Assembly (NCBI GenBank): GCA_016197205.1
Contig: JACPWG010000097.1
Location: 1-47,093 of the forward strand
Origin: Planctomycetota bacterium
GTDB lineage: Bacteria; Planctomycetota; MHYJ01; WSZJ01; JACPWG01
Direction: 5' to 3'
Length of the DNA: 47,093 nucleotides
Position numbers and translations under genes: made by a program. Each line of letters starts with the position of its first letter. Within the stretch, counting starts at the first letter, position 1. Shown one piece after another: positions 23,087 to 35,109 of this stretch. A model generated the notes under the pieces. That model saw nothing but the letters and a program-made list of their open reading frames with translations, searched no databases and was not told the origin of the DNA.

Positions 23087-26056
23087 ATGGGTGGACGGGA
23101 AGACGCGACCGCGCGATGCGCCCGATGCGGCGCTGCGATGCACGCCGGAGCATGTCCGCGCTGTAGCGCCCCTTTGGATCAAGCGAACGTCGCCACCGTC
23201 CGCGCAATCGGCGGCGCCGATGGGAGCGCAGGCAGGGAGCCCGCCGTTCCCCCCAGTGGGCCGACGGACTGCCCCCGGCCAGCAGACCCGACCACATTCA
23301 TGCCCATGCTCGAGCCGCCGGAGTCTTCGGCCTGCGCCGCGACGACGCCCACCGCCACGGCCGCGGCCGCAGTTGCTTCCCAAGGGGACGAATCGGACTC
23401 AGCCGGCGGCGCCGGCCGAGCAGGCGTCGCCGCCGGTCCGCCCGGCCGGCCATTCGGCCGCTACCGACTCCTCTGCGAGCTGGGCCGCGGCGGCATGGGC
23501 GTGGTGCACAAGGCGTGGGACCCCGAGCTGCGCCGCACCGTGGCGCTGAAGATGCTGCTTTCGGGAGTCGGCGCGGGTCCGGACGAGGCCGAGCGTTTCC
23601 GCCGCGAGGCGCAGGCGGCCGCGGGCCTTCGCCACCCAAACATCGTCCAGGTACACGACGTCGGCGAGTGCGAGGGGCGCGTCTACTTCACGATGGACTT
23701 CATCGAGGGAAGCAGCTTCTCCGCGCGCCTGCGGGAGCTGCCGGTCCCCCGGTTCGTGGAGGTCCTCCGTGAAATCGCCCTCGCCCTGCACGCCGCGCAC
23801 GAGGCAGGGCTTGTTCACCGCGACGTGAAGCCCGCCAACATTCTCATCGACGCCGCCGGCCGCCCGTACCTCGGCGACTTCGGGCTGGCGAAGCCGGTGC
23901 AGCCGGGCGCTGGCGAAGGGGAGGGGGCGGGCCTGACCTCGCAAGGGTGCATTCCCGGCACGCCTGCGTACATGTCGCCCGAGCAGGCCGGCGGCCGACC
24001 GGAGGCCGTCGGGCCGCGCAGCGACCTCTGGAGCCTCGGCGTGATTCTGTACGAGCGGCTCGCCGGGCGCATGCCCTTTCCCGGGGAAAACGTCTGGCAG
24101 ATTCTACGGGCTGTCACTTCGCCCGACGCGGTTCTCCGCCCGTCCGCGCAGCCCGCGGCCGGGGCCGGGGCCGGGACGGCCGCAAAGGTGCTCGGTCCGC
24201 CCGCCGCATTCCCGCGCGAGTTGGAGACGATCTGCCTGCGTTGCCTCCTGAAGGATCCGGCCGGCCGCTACGCAACCGCGCGCGACCTGGCGGAGGACCT
24301 GGACCGGTGGCTCAAGGGCGAGATGGTCGGGCAGGCCGAGGCCTTCGCGCGCCGGCATGCGACGCAGCTCGTGACGCTGCTCTTCACCGATCTGGTCGCG
24401 TCCACCCGCCTGAAGCAGGACCTCGGGGATGCGCAGGCCGTGGCGCTGATCCGCCGTCACTCCGAGCAAGTCCGTGCCTTGCTCGGGCGAACGCCCGGTG
24501 CGCAGGAAATCACGACTGCCGGCGACTCGTTCTTCTGCACCTTCGCCGTCCCCTCCGAGGCCGTGGCGTTCGCGCTGCGCGTGCAGGCGGCGATGCGGCG
24601 GGAGTTCGGCGCGGCCGGGCTGGCCTTGCGCGCCGGCATCCACCTGGGCGAAGTGGCGCGTGAGGAGGCAGCGGCACCCGGAAAGCCCGTCGACTACCTG
24701 GGCCTCCAGGTGGACATCGCCGCACGCGTGATGTCGCTCGCCGCGCCGGGGCAAGTGCTCTGCACGCGGGCCGTCTTCGACAATGCTCGTCAGGTCTTGA
24801 AGGGGCGGGACCTGGAGGGGCGGGCGCCGCTTGCGTGGCTGAATCACGGGCCGTACGTCCTGAAGGGCGTCGAGGACCCCGTCGAGGTCTGCGCCGTCGG
24901 GGAGGAGGGCGCGAACGGTGTGGCGGGGGCGGATGGGGCGGGCGCGCTCGCTCCGCCGGGCGCATCGGAGAAGGCCCGCCCGGCCGGAGTCGCGGAGGAG
25001 GAGCTGGGCTGGCGGCCGGCGCCCGACGGGCGGATCCCAGGCACGGAGTGGGTGCTCGAGGAACGGTTGGGCGAAGGCGGCTTCGGCGAGGTCTGGCGCG
25101 GCACGCACCGGAGCACGCACGAGCGGCGCGTGTTCAAGTTTTGTTTTTTGCGGGAGCGCGTGCGCTTCCTGCGGCGCGAGCTGGCGCTGTTCAAGCTGAT
25201 CCGCGAACGAGTCGGCGAGCATCCGGGCATTGTGCCGCTGCACGAGGTTTTCTTGGAAGAGCCACCCTGCTACCTGGGCATGGAGCACGTGCCGGGGCAG
25301 AACCTGCGGGAGTGGCTGACCGAGAAGGGGCGGCTCAAATCGCTTTCGACGCGGGCGAAGCTGGAGATCGTCGCGCAGGTGGCGGAGGCGCTGGACGCGG
25401 CGCACGGCGCGGGCGTGATCCACCAGGACGTGAAGCCGGAAAACATCCTCGTGGACGAGCGAGCCGCGCCGCCGCGTTCGGGCGCGCCGCGCGTGAAGCT
25501 GACCGACTTCGGCGTGGGGCGGGTCGTGAACGAGGAGGCGCTGGCAAGGGTCTCGCTCACGGGAGTTGGTGCGAGCCTGTTGCGGACGTCGCGTGCGGGG
25601 AGCGAATCCGGGACGCTGCTATACATGGCACCGGAGCGGCTGGAGGCGCGCGGGGCGACGCCGCAGAGCGACTTGTATTCGCTGGGCGTGGTGCTGTTCC
25701 AGATGATGGCGGGCGACGTGGAACGTGCGGTGACCATCGATTGGGAACGCGAGGTTGCGGACCCCATCGTTCGACAGGGGTTGTGTCGTCTTCTGGCCGG
25801 CAGCGTGGCTGGCCGACCACTCTCCAGCGCAGAAACCGCCGCGGCCCTATGGCGAATGCCAAAGCTGAGCAGGAAGCAACAAGTTGCCGATTTCTGCTTC
25901 CTGGCCGCCGGCGCATGTTTTGTGCTAAGCATCATGGCGCTCTTCTACCGCGAGATAGGGTTATTTCGCTCTGGAGTGGCGATTTCCATCTTTTTCTTCT
26001 TCACTGTGAAGGTCCTGGAGGCATTCGTGAAGCGAGTTCAGAAGCCAAGAGTCTGA
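23087..26056 (+). CDS. Kinase-cyclase-kinase multidomain protein, C-terminal membrane segments
   Basis: A 989-aa protein. The ATG at 23087 sits 7 nt after GGGAG (an ATG at 23081 is too close to it). In order: zinc ribbon (CARCG...CPRC, residues 8-24); Ser/Thr kinase 1 (about 124-415) with ELGRGGMG, VALK, HRDVKPAN and DFGLA, expected active; class III nucleotidyl cyclase (about 425-580) with LLFTDLVAST and TTAGDSFF; kinase 2 (about 650-890) with RLGEGGFGEV, VFKFCF, HQDVKPEN and DFGVG; two hydrophobic segments near 936-975. In the cyclase, both Asp remain but the Lys before GD is Thr, so substrate choice or activity is doubtful. The final ~65 residues are less GC-rich than the rest and end next to a truncated higB, which suggests a recombination junction. 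Confidence 0.9.
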   Translation: MGGREDATARCARCGAAMHAGACPRCSAPLDQANVATVRAIGGADGSAGREPAVPPSGPTDCPRPADPTTFMPMLEPPESSACAATTPTATAAAAVASQGDESDSAGGAGRAGVAAGPPGRPFGRYRLLCELGRGGMGVVHKAWDPELRRTVALKMLLSGVGAGPDEAERFRREAQAAAGLRHPNIVQVHDVGECEGRVYFTMDFIEGSSFSARLRELPVPRFVEVLREIALALHAAHEAGLVHRDVKPANILIDAAGRPYLGDFGLAKPVQPGAGEGEGAGLTSQGCIPGTPAYMSPEQAGGRPEAVGPRSDLWSLGVILYERLAGRMPFPGENVWQILRAVTSPDAVLRPSAQPAAGAGAGTAAKVLGPPAAFPRELETICLRCLLKDPAGRYATARDLAEDLDRWLKGEMVGQAEAFARRHATQLVTLLFTDLVASTRLKQDLGDAQAVALIRRHSEQVRALLGRTPGAQEITTAGDSFFCTFAVPSEAVAFALRVQAAMRREFGAAGLALRAGIHLGEVAREEAAAPGKPVDYLGLQVDIAARVMSLAAPGQVLCTRAVFDNARQVLKGRDLEGRAPLAWLNHGPYVLKGVEDPVEVCAVGEEGANGVAGADGAGALAPPGASEKARPAGVAEEELGWRPAPDGRIPGTEWVLEERLGEGGFGEVWRGTHRSTHERRVFKFCFLRERVRFLRRELALFKLIRERVGEHPGIVPLHEVFLEEPPCYLGMEHVPGQNLREWLTEKGRLKSLSTRAKLEIVAQVAEALDAAHGAGVIHQDVKPENILVDERAAPPRSGAPRVKLTDFGVGRVVNEEALARVSLTGVGASLLRTSRAGSESGTLLYMAPERLEARGATPQSDLYSLGVVLFQMMAGDVERAVTIDWEREVADPIVRQGLCRLLAGSVAGRPLSSAETAAALWRMPKLSRKQQVADFCFLAAGACFVLSIMALFYREIGLFRSGVAISIFFFFTVKVLEAFVKRVQKPRV

Positions 26057-26057
26057 A

Positions 26058-26243
26058 AGTCGGAAGGAAGTGCGACGGGCATTCCCTAGCGCCGACCAAG
26101 TGGGGCAGTGTACCGTGTTCAACATCGGCGGAAACAAGTACCGCCTCATCGTGGTGATTCATTTCAACCGTGGAAAGGTGTTCGTCCGCCACGTCCTGAC
26201 GCATCCAGACTACGACCGTGGCAAGTGGAAACACGACTGTTAG
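26058..26243 (+). pseudogene. higB: N-terminally truncated HigB toxin
   Basis: The frame encodes KEVRRAFPSADQV, then TVFNIGGNKYRLIV, then VRHVLTHPDYDRGKWK, the middle and C-terminal parts of HigB mRNA-interferase toxins. The N-terminal ~45 residues of the family are missing: an in-frame stop lies at 26028-26030, and the kinase-cyclase gene ends in another frame at 26056. The only possible starts are internal GTG codons such as 26070, with no clear ribosome binding site. Active-site residues in the retained half may persist, but a functional toxin is unlikely. Confidence 0.75.
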
Positions 26244-26252
26244 GGCAAGTCC

Positions 26253-26678
26253 ATGACTACGCGCGTCTCCGGAGCCCGCCGCCCCCGGGACACCTATTTC
26301 GAACTGGTCCGCCGGTTCCCGCTCCGGCCGATCCGCTCGGAGCTCGAGCTGGATCGTGCAACCGAGGTAATCGACGAACTGCTCTCCCGGCCGCGCCTCG
26401 ACGCGGACGAGGCGGATTACCTGGACGTGCTCTCCGACCTCACGGAGAAGTATGAGGAAGAGAAGCACCCCATGCCGCCGGCCTCGGATGCCGAGATGCT
26501 CGCCTTTCTGATCGAACAGAAGGGCGTGACCCAAGCCGAGGTCTCTCGCGCGACGGGGATGGCTGTGTCCACATTGTGCGAGATCCTCTCCGGGAAGCGC
26601 ACGGTGCCGCGTTTCAAGATCGGGAAGCTCGCAGCCTACTTCCACGTCTCCCCCGCCGTGTTCGCGTTTGAGAAATAG
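26253..26678 (+). CDS. higA: HigA-family antitoxin, XRE-type HTH
   Basis: A 141-aa protein starting 9 nt after the higB remnant, as in intact higBA operons. The N-terminal half (LVRRFPLRPIRSELELDRA) is the toxin-contact region typical of HigA. The C-terminal half is a helix-turn-helix, with GVTQAEVSRATGMAVSTLCE followed by a second helix ending VSPAVFAFEK. It would normally bind HigB and repress its own promoter. With HigB truncated, it is probably an orphan antitoxin or a regulator. Its own promoter is not evident, and it may be transcribed from the kinase-cyclase gene. Confidence 0.85.
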   Translation: MTTRVSGARRPRDTYFELVRRFPLRPIRSELELDRATEVIDELLSRPRLDADEADYLDVLSDLTEKYEEEKHPMPPASDAEMLAFLIEQKGVTQAEVSRATGMAVSTLCEILSGKRTVPRFKIGKLAAYFHVSPAVFAFEK

Positions 26679-26692
26679 GAAAGGCCGGCCCC

Positions 26693-26812
26693 AATCGCAC
26701 TGCCGGACCCGGCACGCAAGTGCGACCGCGAAGGCTCGCTTTGTGGGCACGGCAACGCCGTGCCCCTACGGGAACTGGCCCATTGCGAAGTGTAGCCTGA
26801 GTGCGAACCATG
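26693..26812 (-). repeat. 120-bp dispersed element, copy 2 (inverted)
   Basis: Reverse orientation relative to the copy at 22881-23000. The core hairpin runs 26735-26769 (CTCGCTTTGTGGGCACGGCA then ACGCCGTGCCCCTAC) and the CATGGT end is at 26807-26812. Confidence 0.8.
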
Positions 26813-26947
26813 CCCGACCCTCCCCCCGACCGGGACGCAGATCCACCGAGGCGCTTCTCCCGCCTTTCGAGACAACCGCACCGGCCGAAACTCATGCGAT
26901 TGCGCGCCGGCACGCCTATGGCCTCCTGGCAGGAGACCCGGGCCGCC

Positions 26948-27604
26948 TCAGCCGGAGATGATCTCCACCCCCTCGGCCCGCGCCCGCGCCCAGGCGGCGC
27001 TGTTGGCGTGCGCGGTCACGAGAAGGCGCCGCGCGGCCCCCCGCCCCGTCGCCCGTTCGTACGCGGACGCGTTCGCCACGAAGCGCTCCACGTCGCGCGC
27101 GTCGGTCGAGGACTTGACCTCGATCAGGTAGTCCTTGCCGTTCCGCACCACAACATCCAGTTCGGCGTCCGCCTGCGTCCAGCGCTCCGCCTGTACCCCG
27201 AACTCGCGGCCGATGAACTCCCGGGCAAAGGCACGCACCGCCTCCTCGGTCTGGATTCCCCAGCGAGAACCCAGCGCCGAGAACCGATCGTCCATCCGGC
27301 GGAACCCTTCGTCCATCCGCCGGAACCCTTCGTCCACCCGGGTCACCAGGGCCTCGAAGCGCTTGTCCATCGCCTCGAAGCGCTTGTCCATTGCCTCGAA
27401 GCGCTTGTCCATCGCCTCGAAGCGCGCCTCCATCGCCTCGAAGCGCCGGTCCATGTCCGCCTGCAGGGCCTCGAAGCGCCGGTCCATGTCCTCGCGCAAT
27501 GCCTTCAGTTCTTGCACCACGGCCGAGGACATGACGAGACGCTGAATCTCGGCCTGGACGTCGGGGTCGCTTCGTAGAAGCGCGAGCATCTCGTCGCGGG
27601 ACAT
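26948..27604 (-). CDS. Coiled-coil protein with C-terminal PD-(D/E)XK nuclease-like domain
   Basis: A 218-aa protein, started at ATG 27604 (MSRDEMLALL) with GGAGAGG about 7 nt upstream. Residues about 30-110 are a long coiled coil built from 7-residue repeats (MDKRFEA, then MDEGFRR), encoded by 21-bp tandem units. The C-terminal domain has ELDVVVRNGKDYLIEVKSS, the D...ExK pattern of PD-(D/E)XK nucleases found in DUF3782-like proteins. A DNA-processing or restriction-like function is possible, but the domain also occurs in proteins of unknown role. No partner gene is adjacent; it is flanked by repeats on both sides. Confidence 0.8.
   Translation of the reverse strand: MSRDEMLALLRSDPDVQAEIQRLVMSSAVVQELKALREDMDRRFEALQADMDRRFEAMEARFEAMDKRFEAMDKRFEAMDKRFEALVTRVDEGFRRMDEGFRRMDDRFSALGSRWGIQTEEAVRAFAREFIGREFGVQAERWTQADAELDVVVRNGKDYLIEVKSSTDARDVERFVANASAYERATGRGAARRLLVTAHANSAAWARARAEGVEIISG
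27352..27491 (-). repeat. 21-bp tandem repeats coding MDKRFEA-type heptads
   Basis: About six 21-bp units inside the nuclease-like gene, three of them almost identical (core TCGAAGCGCTTGTCCAT on the plus strand). One unit is one coiled-coil heptad, so copy-number change would alter rod length without shifting frame. Confidence 0.85.
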
Positions 27605-27637
27605 CAAAACCTCTCCTCCATGAGTCGCAACGCCCCG

Positions 27638-27667
27638 ATGATACCATGCCCCCGAAGCCATGCGCAA
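27638..27667 (-). promoter_or_regulatory. Possible promoter of the nuclease-like gene
   Basis: Minus strand TTGCGC (27667-27662), 18-bp spacer, TATCAT (27643-27638), about 34 nt upstream of the ATG. Confidence 0.4.
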
Positions 27668-27843
27668 CAGGGGAATTCGCGGACAGGCTGACTACCTCGT
27701 CGCTCAGCCCTCATCCGCACGCCGACCCGCCTCGGACGGAGCACCCTACCGGCGCGGGCCACCACGTGTCCTGGGAATCGCGCAGCCCCCAGGGGGCGGC
27801 AACATGCGGGTCATGTTTGCTTTCCGCACCACCGCGACCGTAA

Positions 27844-27904
27844 TATGCTATTCCCCCGCAGGATTTGCGCGTCAGGCGCAAATCCTGCGGGAAGGAATAG
27901 CATA
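27844..27904. repeat. Long perfect-stem hairpin
   Basis: The left arm 27844-27870 pairs with the right arm 27876-27904 (27 bp with a single 2-nt bulge) around loop GTCAG. No T-tract follows on either side. The arm includes GCAGGATTTGCGC. This is the most stable-looking noncoding structure in the window. Confidence 0.85.
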
Positions 27905-28224
27905 CCCCCCGAAGCTCGCCGCAGCGAGCGAAGGGGGGTGGGGATTTGGTTGCGGCCCACGGCTGCGCTATGGTCGGGGTGCGACCGAGTACGAACGGAT
28001 CCCAGCCGCTTCAGACGGCTCGGTGGTCTCCCGCGTCCTCGATACGGCCTTTCGGACGAGCGTGGGCCCCGGGGAAGCCGCAGTGCTCCATCTCTGGCGG
28101 ACGCGTGAGCCGGGACAGACGGAGCGGGCGTAAGCTGCCGCGGCCCTCCCTCTCTAGGTGACTGCTCCGCCACCTTGCCGACGGCAAGTCAGCTATTCAC
28201 TTGCCCATGCGGCTCGAGTCCACC

Positions 28225-28248
28225 TTGTGGTGCAGGGCTTCCGCCTTC
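28225..28248 (+). repeat. GTGCAGGGC palindrome, copy 2 (imperfect)
   Basis: TTGTGGTGCAGGGCTTCCGC matches copy 1, but the right arm has diverged to CTTCCC. Confidence 0.6.
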
Positions 28249-28314
28249 CCGCGCGGCGCTTCGGTGGACGGGTCCGCCCTTCACCCGTTCTCGCAGGGGG
28301 CATCCGAAACACGG

Positions 28315-28434
28315 CATGGTCCAAGTCCGAGTTACGCTTGCGGAATGGCGGCTTGCCGTAGGGGCACGGCGCTGCCGTGCCCACGAAGCGAGTCCTGGAG
28401 TTCGGCCGCGCGCGCGATCCGGGCGGCAGTTTGA
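28315..28434 (+). repeat. 120-bp dispersed element, copy 3
   Basis: Runs from CATGGT to GGCAGTTTGAAC. The core hairpin at 28358-28392 is identical in sequence to that of copy 1. Confidence 0.8.
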
Positions 28435-28518
28435 ACTCTTCCCGAAACGCCTCCCCGAATTCCTCTGGCCGCCCCCGCACCCCACAGCCTCGGTGACTTC
28501 CACACGAGTCGTCCCGTC

Positions 28519-28544
28519 GGTGCAGGGCGGAAGCCCTGCACCAC
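28519..28544 (-). repeat. GTGCAGGGC palindrome, copy 3 (inverted)
   Basis: GGTGCAGGGCGGAAGCCCTG followed by CACCAC; inverted relative to copy 1 at 19473-19498. Confidence 0.7.
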
Positions 28545-28747
28545 AAGGGCTCGTGGCCGACGGAGGCGGACAGGCTGAATTCCGCCGCTGCCCGCCCTCG
28601 GGTGTCCAGTGCTCCGTATGCCAGCGGTAGAGTGGCTTCTCCCATCTTGACCGGGCCGAATGCTGCGATTCAGATTGGGAAGTTCGGCGCGCACTTTCAT
28701 GCAGCAGCCGTCGTGTGCGCCTGGGAATAGCAGCTCAAGCCGGCGCT

Positions 28748-28867
28748 GTTCGAACTGCCGTTGGCGTCGCGCAATGTCGGCAGCGTACTCTCGCTTCGTG
28801 GGCACGGCAACGCCGTGCCCCTACGCGCGACCGGCAGTCGCGGGCTGGGGACCGGGGTCGAATCAGC
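28748..28867 (-). repeat. 120-bp dispersed element, copy 4 (inverted, diverged end)
   Basis: Core hairpin 28790-28824 and the GTTCGAACTGCC end (28748-28759) are conserved. The CATGGT end has diverged, so the right boundary is set by length only. Confidence 0.65.
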
Positions 28868-28899
28868 GGCGCGCGGAGTCCAGGACGGGCCGTAAGGCC

Positions 28900-33096
<4,197 letters not shown>

Positions 33097-33615
33097 GGGG
33101 ATTGATGATTTCTGATTGATGATTGCTGATTGCTGATTGACCGGGGCCGGCATGGACAAGAGCCGGGAGCAGGCTTCGGACAGGGGCGACCGATTCGCGC
33201 AGGCAACCTGGGACCGCTCGTTGCCCTCACCCCAAACCTCTGCCCGAAGTGCGAGGGGGTGGCACTTCCGAGGGTCGGAAGCGGCATCCGGAGGCAACCG
33301 ATTCTGAACCGTGCTGAAACGGGGCTCCGAAAAGCGGCCCGAGCGAGTCGCTCGATCCGACGTGAGTCGGGCTGCCTTTCGTGAGCCTGCTCTGGCTCGA
33401 CTCCCCCTGAAGGGGGAACTACGAACGGCGGGCCTCCGAAATCGCGGCGACCCGTGCGTGGTTCATCCCTCAGGCCGCGCGTCGGGCCGACGCATTCAAG
33501 GCGACACGACTCCTTGAGGAGAGCCTCCGTGCCGGCGCCGTGGACGCTGGACGACAGCTCCCCCACCCCCGTACCCGGCTTCCTTCCCCAATCCGCAATC
33601 AGCAATCAGCAATCG
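33097..33615. other. Intergenic region with inverted GATTGCTGATTG tracts
   Basis: Imperfect tandem tract of GATTGATGATT/GATTGCTGATTG units at about 33105-33140 and its inverted counterpart (CAATCAGCAATCAGCAATC) at about 33594-33628; the second tract reaches into the last codons of spoVR. Also a foldback-arm fragment at 33405-33430. No gene seen. Confidence 0.6.
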
Positions 33616-35109
33616 TCAATCCCCCAAGGTCTGCTCCTTGTACTTCTCCCCGTCGTACGAGTAGAGCCGCTTCTCGGACTCGACGACGGTCTCGATGTGC
33701 ACGGGCCGCTGCCAGATGCGGTGCAGGTTGCGCAGGGTCTCCTTCCCTTCGGCGAGGTCCAGGTCGGAGCCCTCGTGGAAGTGGTGGACCACCAGCTCGC
33801 CGCGGTTGGAGTAGTTTCCGTCCAGGACCTTGATGATCGGATAGCCGGCGTTCGTGAGGCGGAAGAGCAGCTCGTGCTTGATCTTTTCGAACTCCCGGTC
33901 GGAGATCTCGAGCCGGTTCGACTGGGGATTGTGCTTGTAGACGAAGAGCTTCTGCTCCTCGCAGAACTCCTTCGTGAGGAATTCGTCGATGAAGGTCACG
34001 TCGTTGTAGATGCGCCGGACATCATAGATTTTTTTTCGCCCCAGGCCGAGCTTCCGGTCCCACTTCTTCCGCTCCTGGGCGTTCTCGCAGGCGTCGTAGT
34101 CCTTGCCGAACTTGCCCTTGTTCCAGCGGTCCTCGATGTCCCGGAAGAGCTCGATGCCGATCTTGTAGGGGTTGAGGGTGCCGGGCCGCATGCCCATGGT
34201 CCCGGAGTGGTGGTCGGCGTAGTCCACGATCTCCGAGGTGTCGGCGACCCGCGTGGTCATGAGCGTCGAGTGCCAATAGCTCGCCCAGCCTTCGTTCATG
34301 ATCTTCGTCATCGCCTGCGGCGCGAAATAGTACGCCTCCTCCCGCACGATGGAGAGGATGTCCCGCTGCCAGTCCTCGAGGTGGGGCGCGTTCTCGATCA
34401 GGAAGAGGAGGACGTCGCGTTCGGGCTCCTCCGGGAAGTGCTTCTTCTTCTTCGCCGCAGCATCGATCTTTTTTTTCTCGCGCTGCACGAAGTCGGGCGG
34501 GTTCACGAAGCGGTCCATGTAGTCCTTGCTCTTCAGCTTCCGGACCGTGGCCTCGTGCTCGACCTCGGGGGTCAGCCCCTCGAAGTGCGTGGAGCGGCGC
34601 TTCGGGGAGTAGACGGAATGGGGATCGATCAGGTTCTCCAGGGAAAGGCAGGCGTCCAGGAACTGTTCGACCGTGGTCTCGCCGTGGCGCTCCACGTGCC
34701 GGCGAAGGCGCGTCCCGTGGTTGGCCATCTCGTCGACCATCTTGCGGCTGGTCTGCGAGAACCAGAGGTTGTTCTTGAAGAAGTCCGAGTGGCCGTAGAC
34801 GTGGGCGATGACCATTTTCTGGTCGACGAGCGAGTTCGCCTTCATGAGGTAGGCGTAGCACGGATCGTTGTTGATGACCAGCTCGTAGATCTTCTGGAGG
34901 CCGTAGACGTAGCCCTTTTGCAGCTCTTCGAACTGCATGCCGAACCGCCAGTGGGGGTAGCGGGTGGGGAACCCGCCGTAGCTGGCGATTTCGTTCATCT
35001 CGTCGAAATCGACCATCTCGAACATGGTCTCGAAAGGGTCGAGGCCGAAGTCGAGGGCATGTCCCTTGATCTTGTCGCGGATGGACCGGAGCTCGGGCGT
35101 GAGGTTCAT
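33616..35109 (-). CDS. spoVR: SpoVR family protein
   Basis: A 497-aa protein of the usual family length. Its ATG (35109) overlaps the yhbH stop by one base (TGATG). Family segments visible are DFGLDPFETMFEMVDFDEMN, YGGFPTRYPHWRFGM, a His-rich VIAHVYGHSDFFKNN, NEGWASYWHS and MRPGTLNPYKIG. SpoVR proteins are cytoplasmic and encoded with PrkA and YhbH in many bacteria. They are needed for the spore cortex in Bacillus and for stress or starvation traits in enterobacteria (YcgB); the reaction is unknown. The clustered conserved His and Asp residues suggest metal binding (inference). It is the last gene of the prkA operon. Confidence 0.95.
   Translation of the reverse strand: MNLTPELRSIRDKIKGHALDFGLDPFETMFEMVDFDEMNEIASYGGFPTRYPHWRFGMQFEELQKGYVYGLQKIYELVINNDPCYAYLMKANSLVDQKMVIAHVYGHSDFFKNNLWFSQTSRKMVDEMANHGTRLRRHVERHGETTVEQFLDACLSLENLIDPHSVYSPKRRSTHFEGLTPEVEHEATVRKLKSKDYMDRFVNPPDFVQREKKKIDAAAKKKKHFPEEPERDVLLFLIENAPHLEDWQRDILSIVREEAYYFAPQAMTKIMNEGWASYWHSTLMTTRVADTSEIVDYADHHSGTMGMRPGTLNPYKIGIELFRDIEDRWNKGKFGKDYDACENAQERKKWDRKLGLGRKKIYDVRRIYNDVTFIDEFLTKEFCEEQKLFVYKHNPQSNRLEISDREFEKIKHELLFRLTNAGYPIIKVLDGNYSNRGELVVHHFHEGSDLDLAEGKETLRNLHRIWQRPVHIETVVESEKRLYSYDGEKYKEQTLGD

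Larger units (their letters stand above)
27668..28899. other. 1.2-kb repeat-rich noncoding region
   Basis: No credible gene on either strand. It holds a 27-bp-stem hairpin (27844-27904), two GTGCAGGGC palindromes (28225-28248 and 28519-28544) and two 120-bp elements in opposite orientation (28315-28434 and 28748-28867). Some frames are open but consist of repeat sequence. Confidence 0.65.

Noticed and set aside
27668..28899. Possible decayed protein gene in the long noncoding region
   Set aside because: Open frames coincide with repeat copies and carry no family motif.
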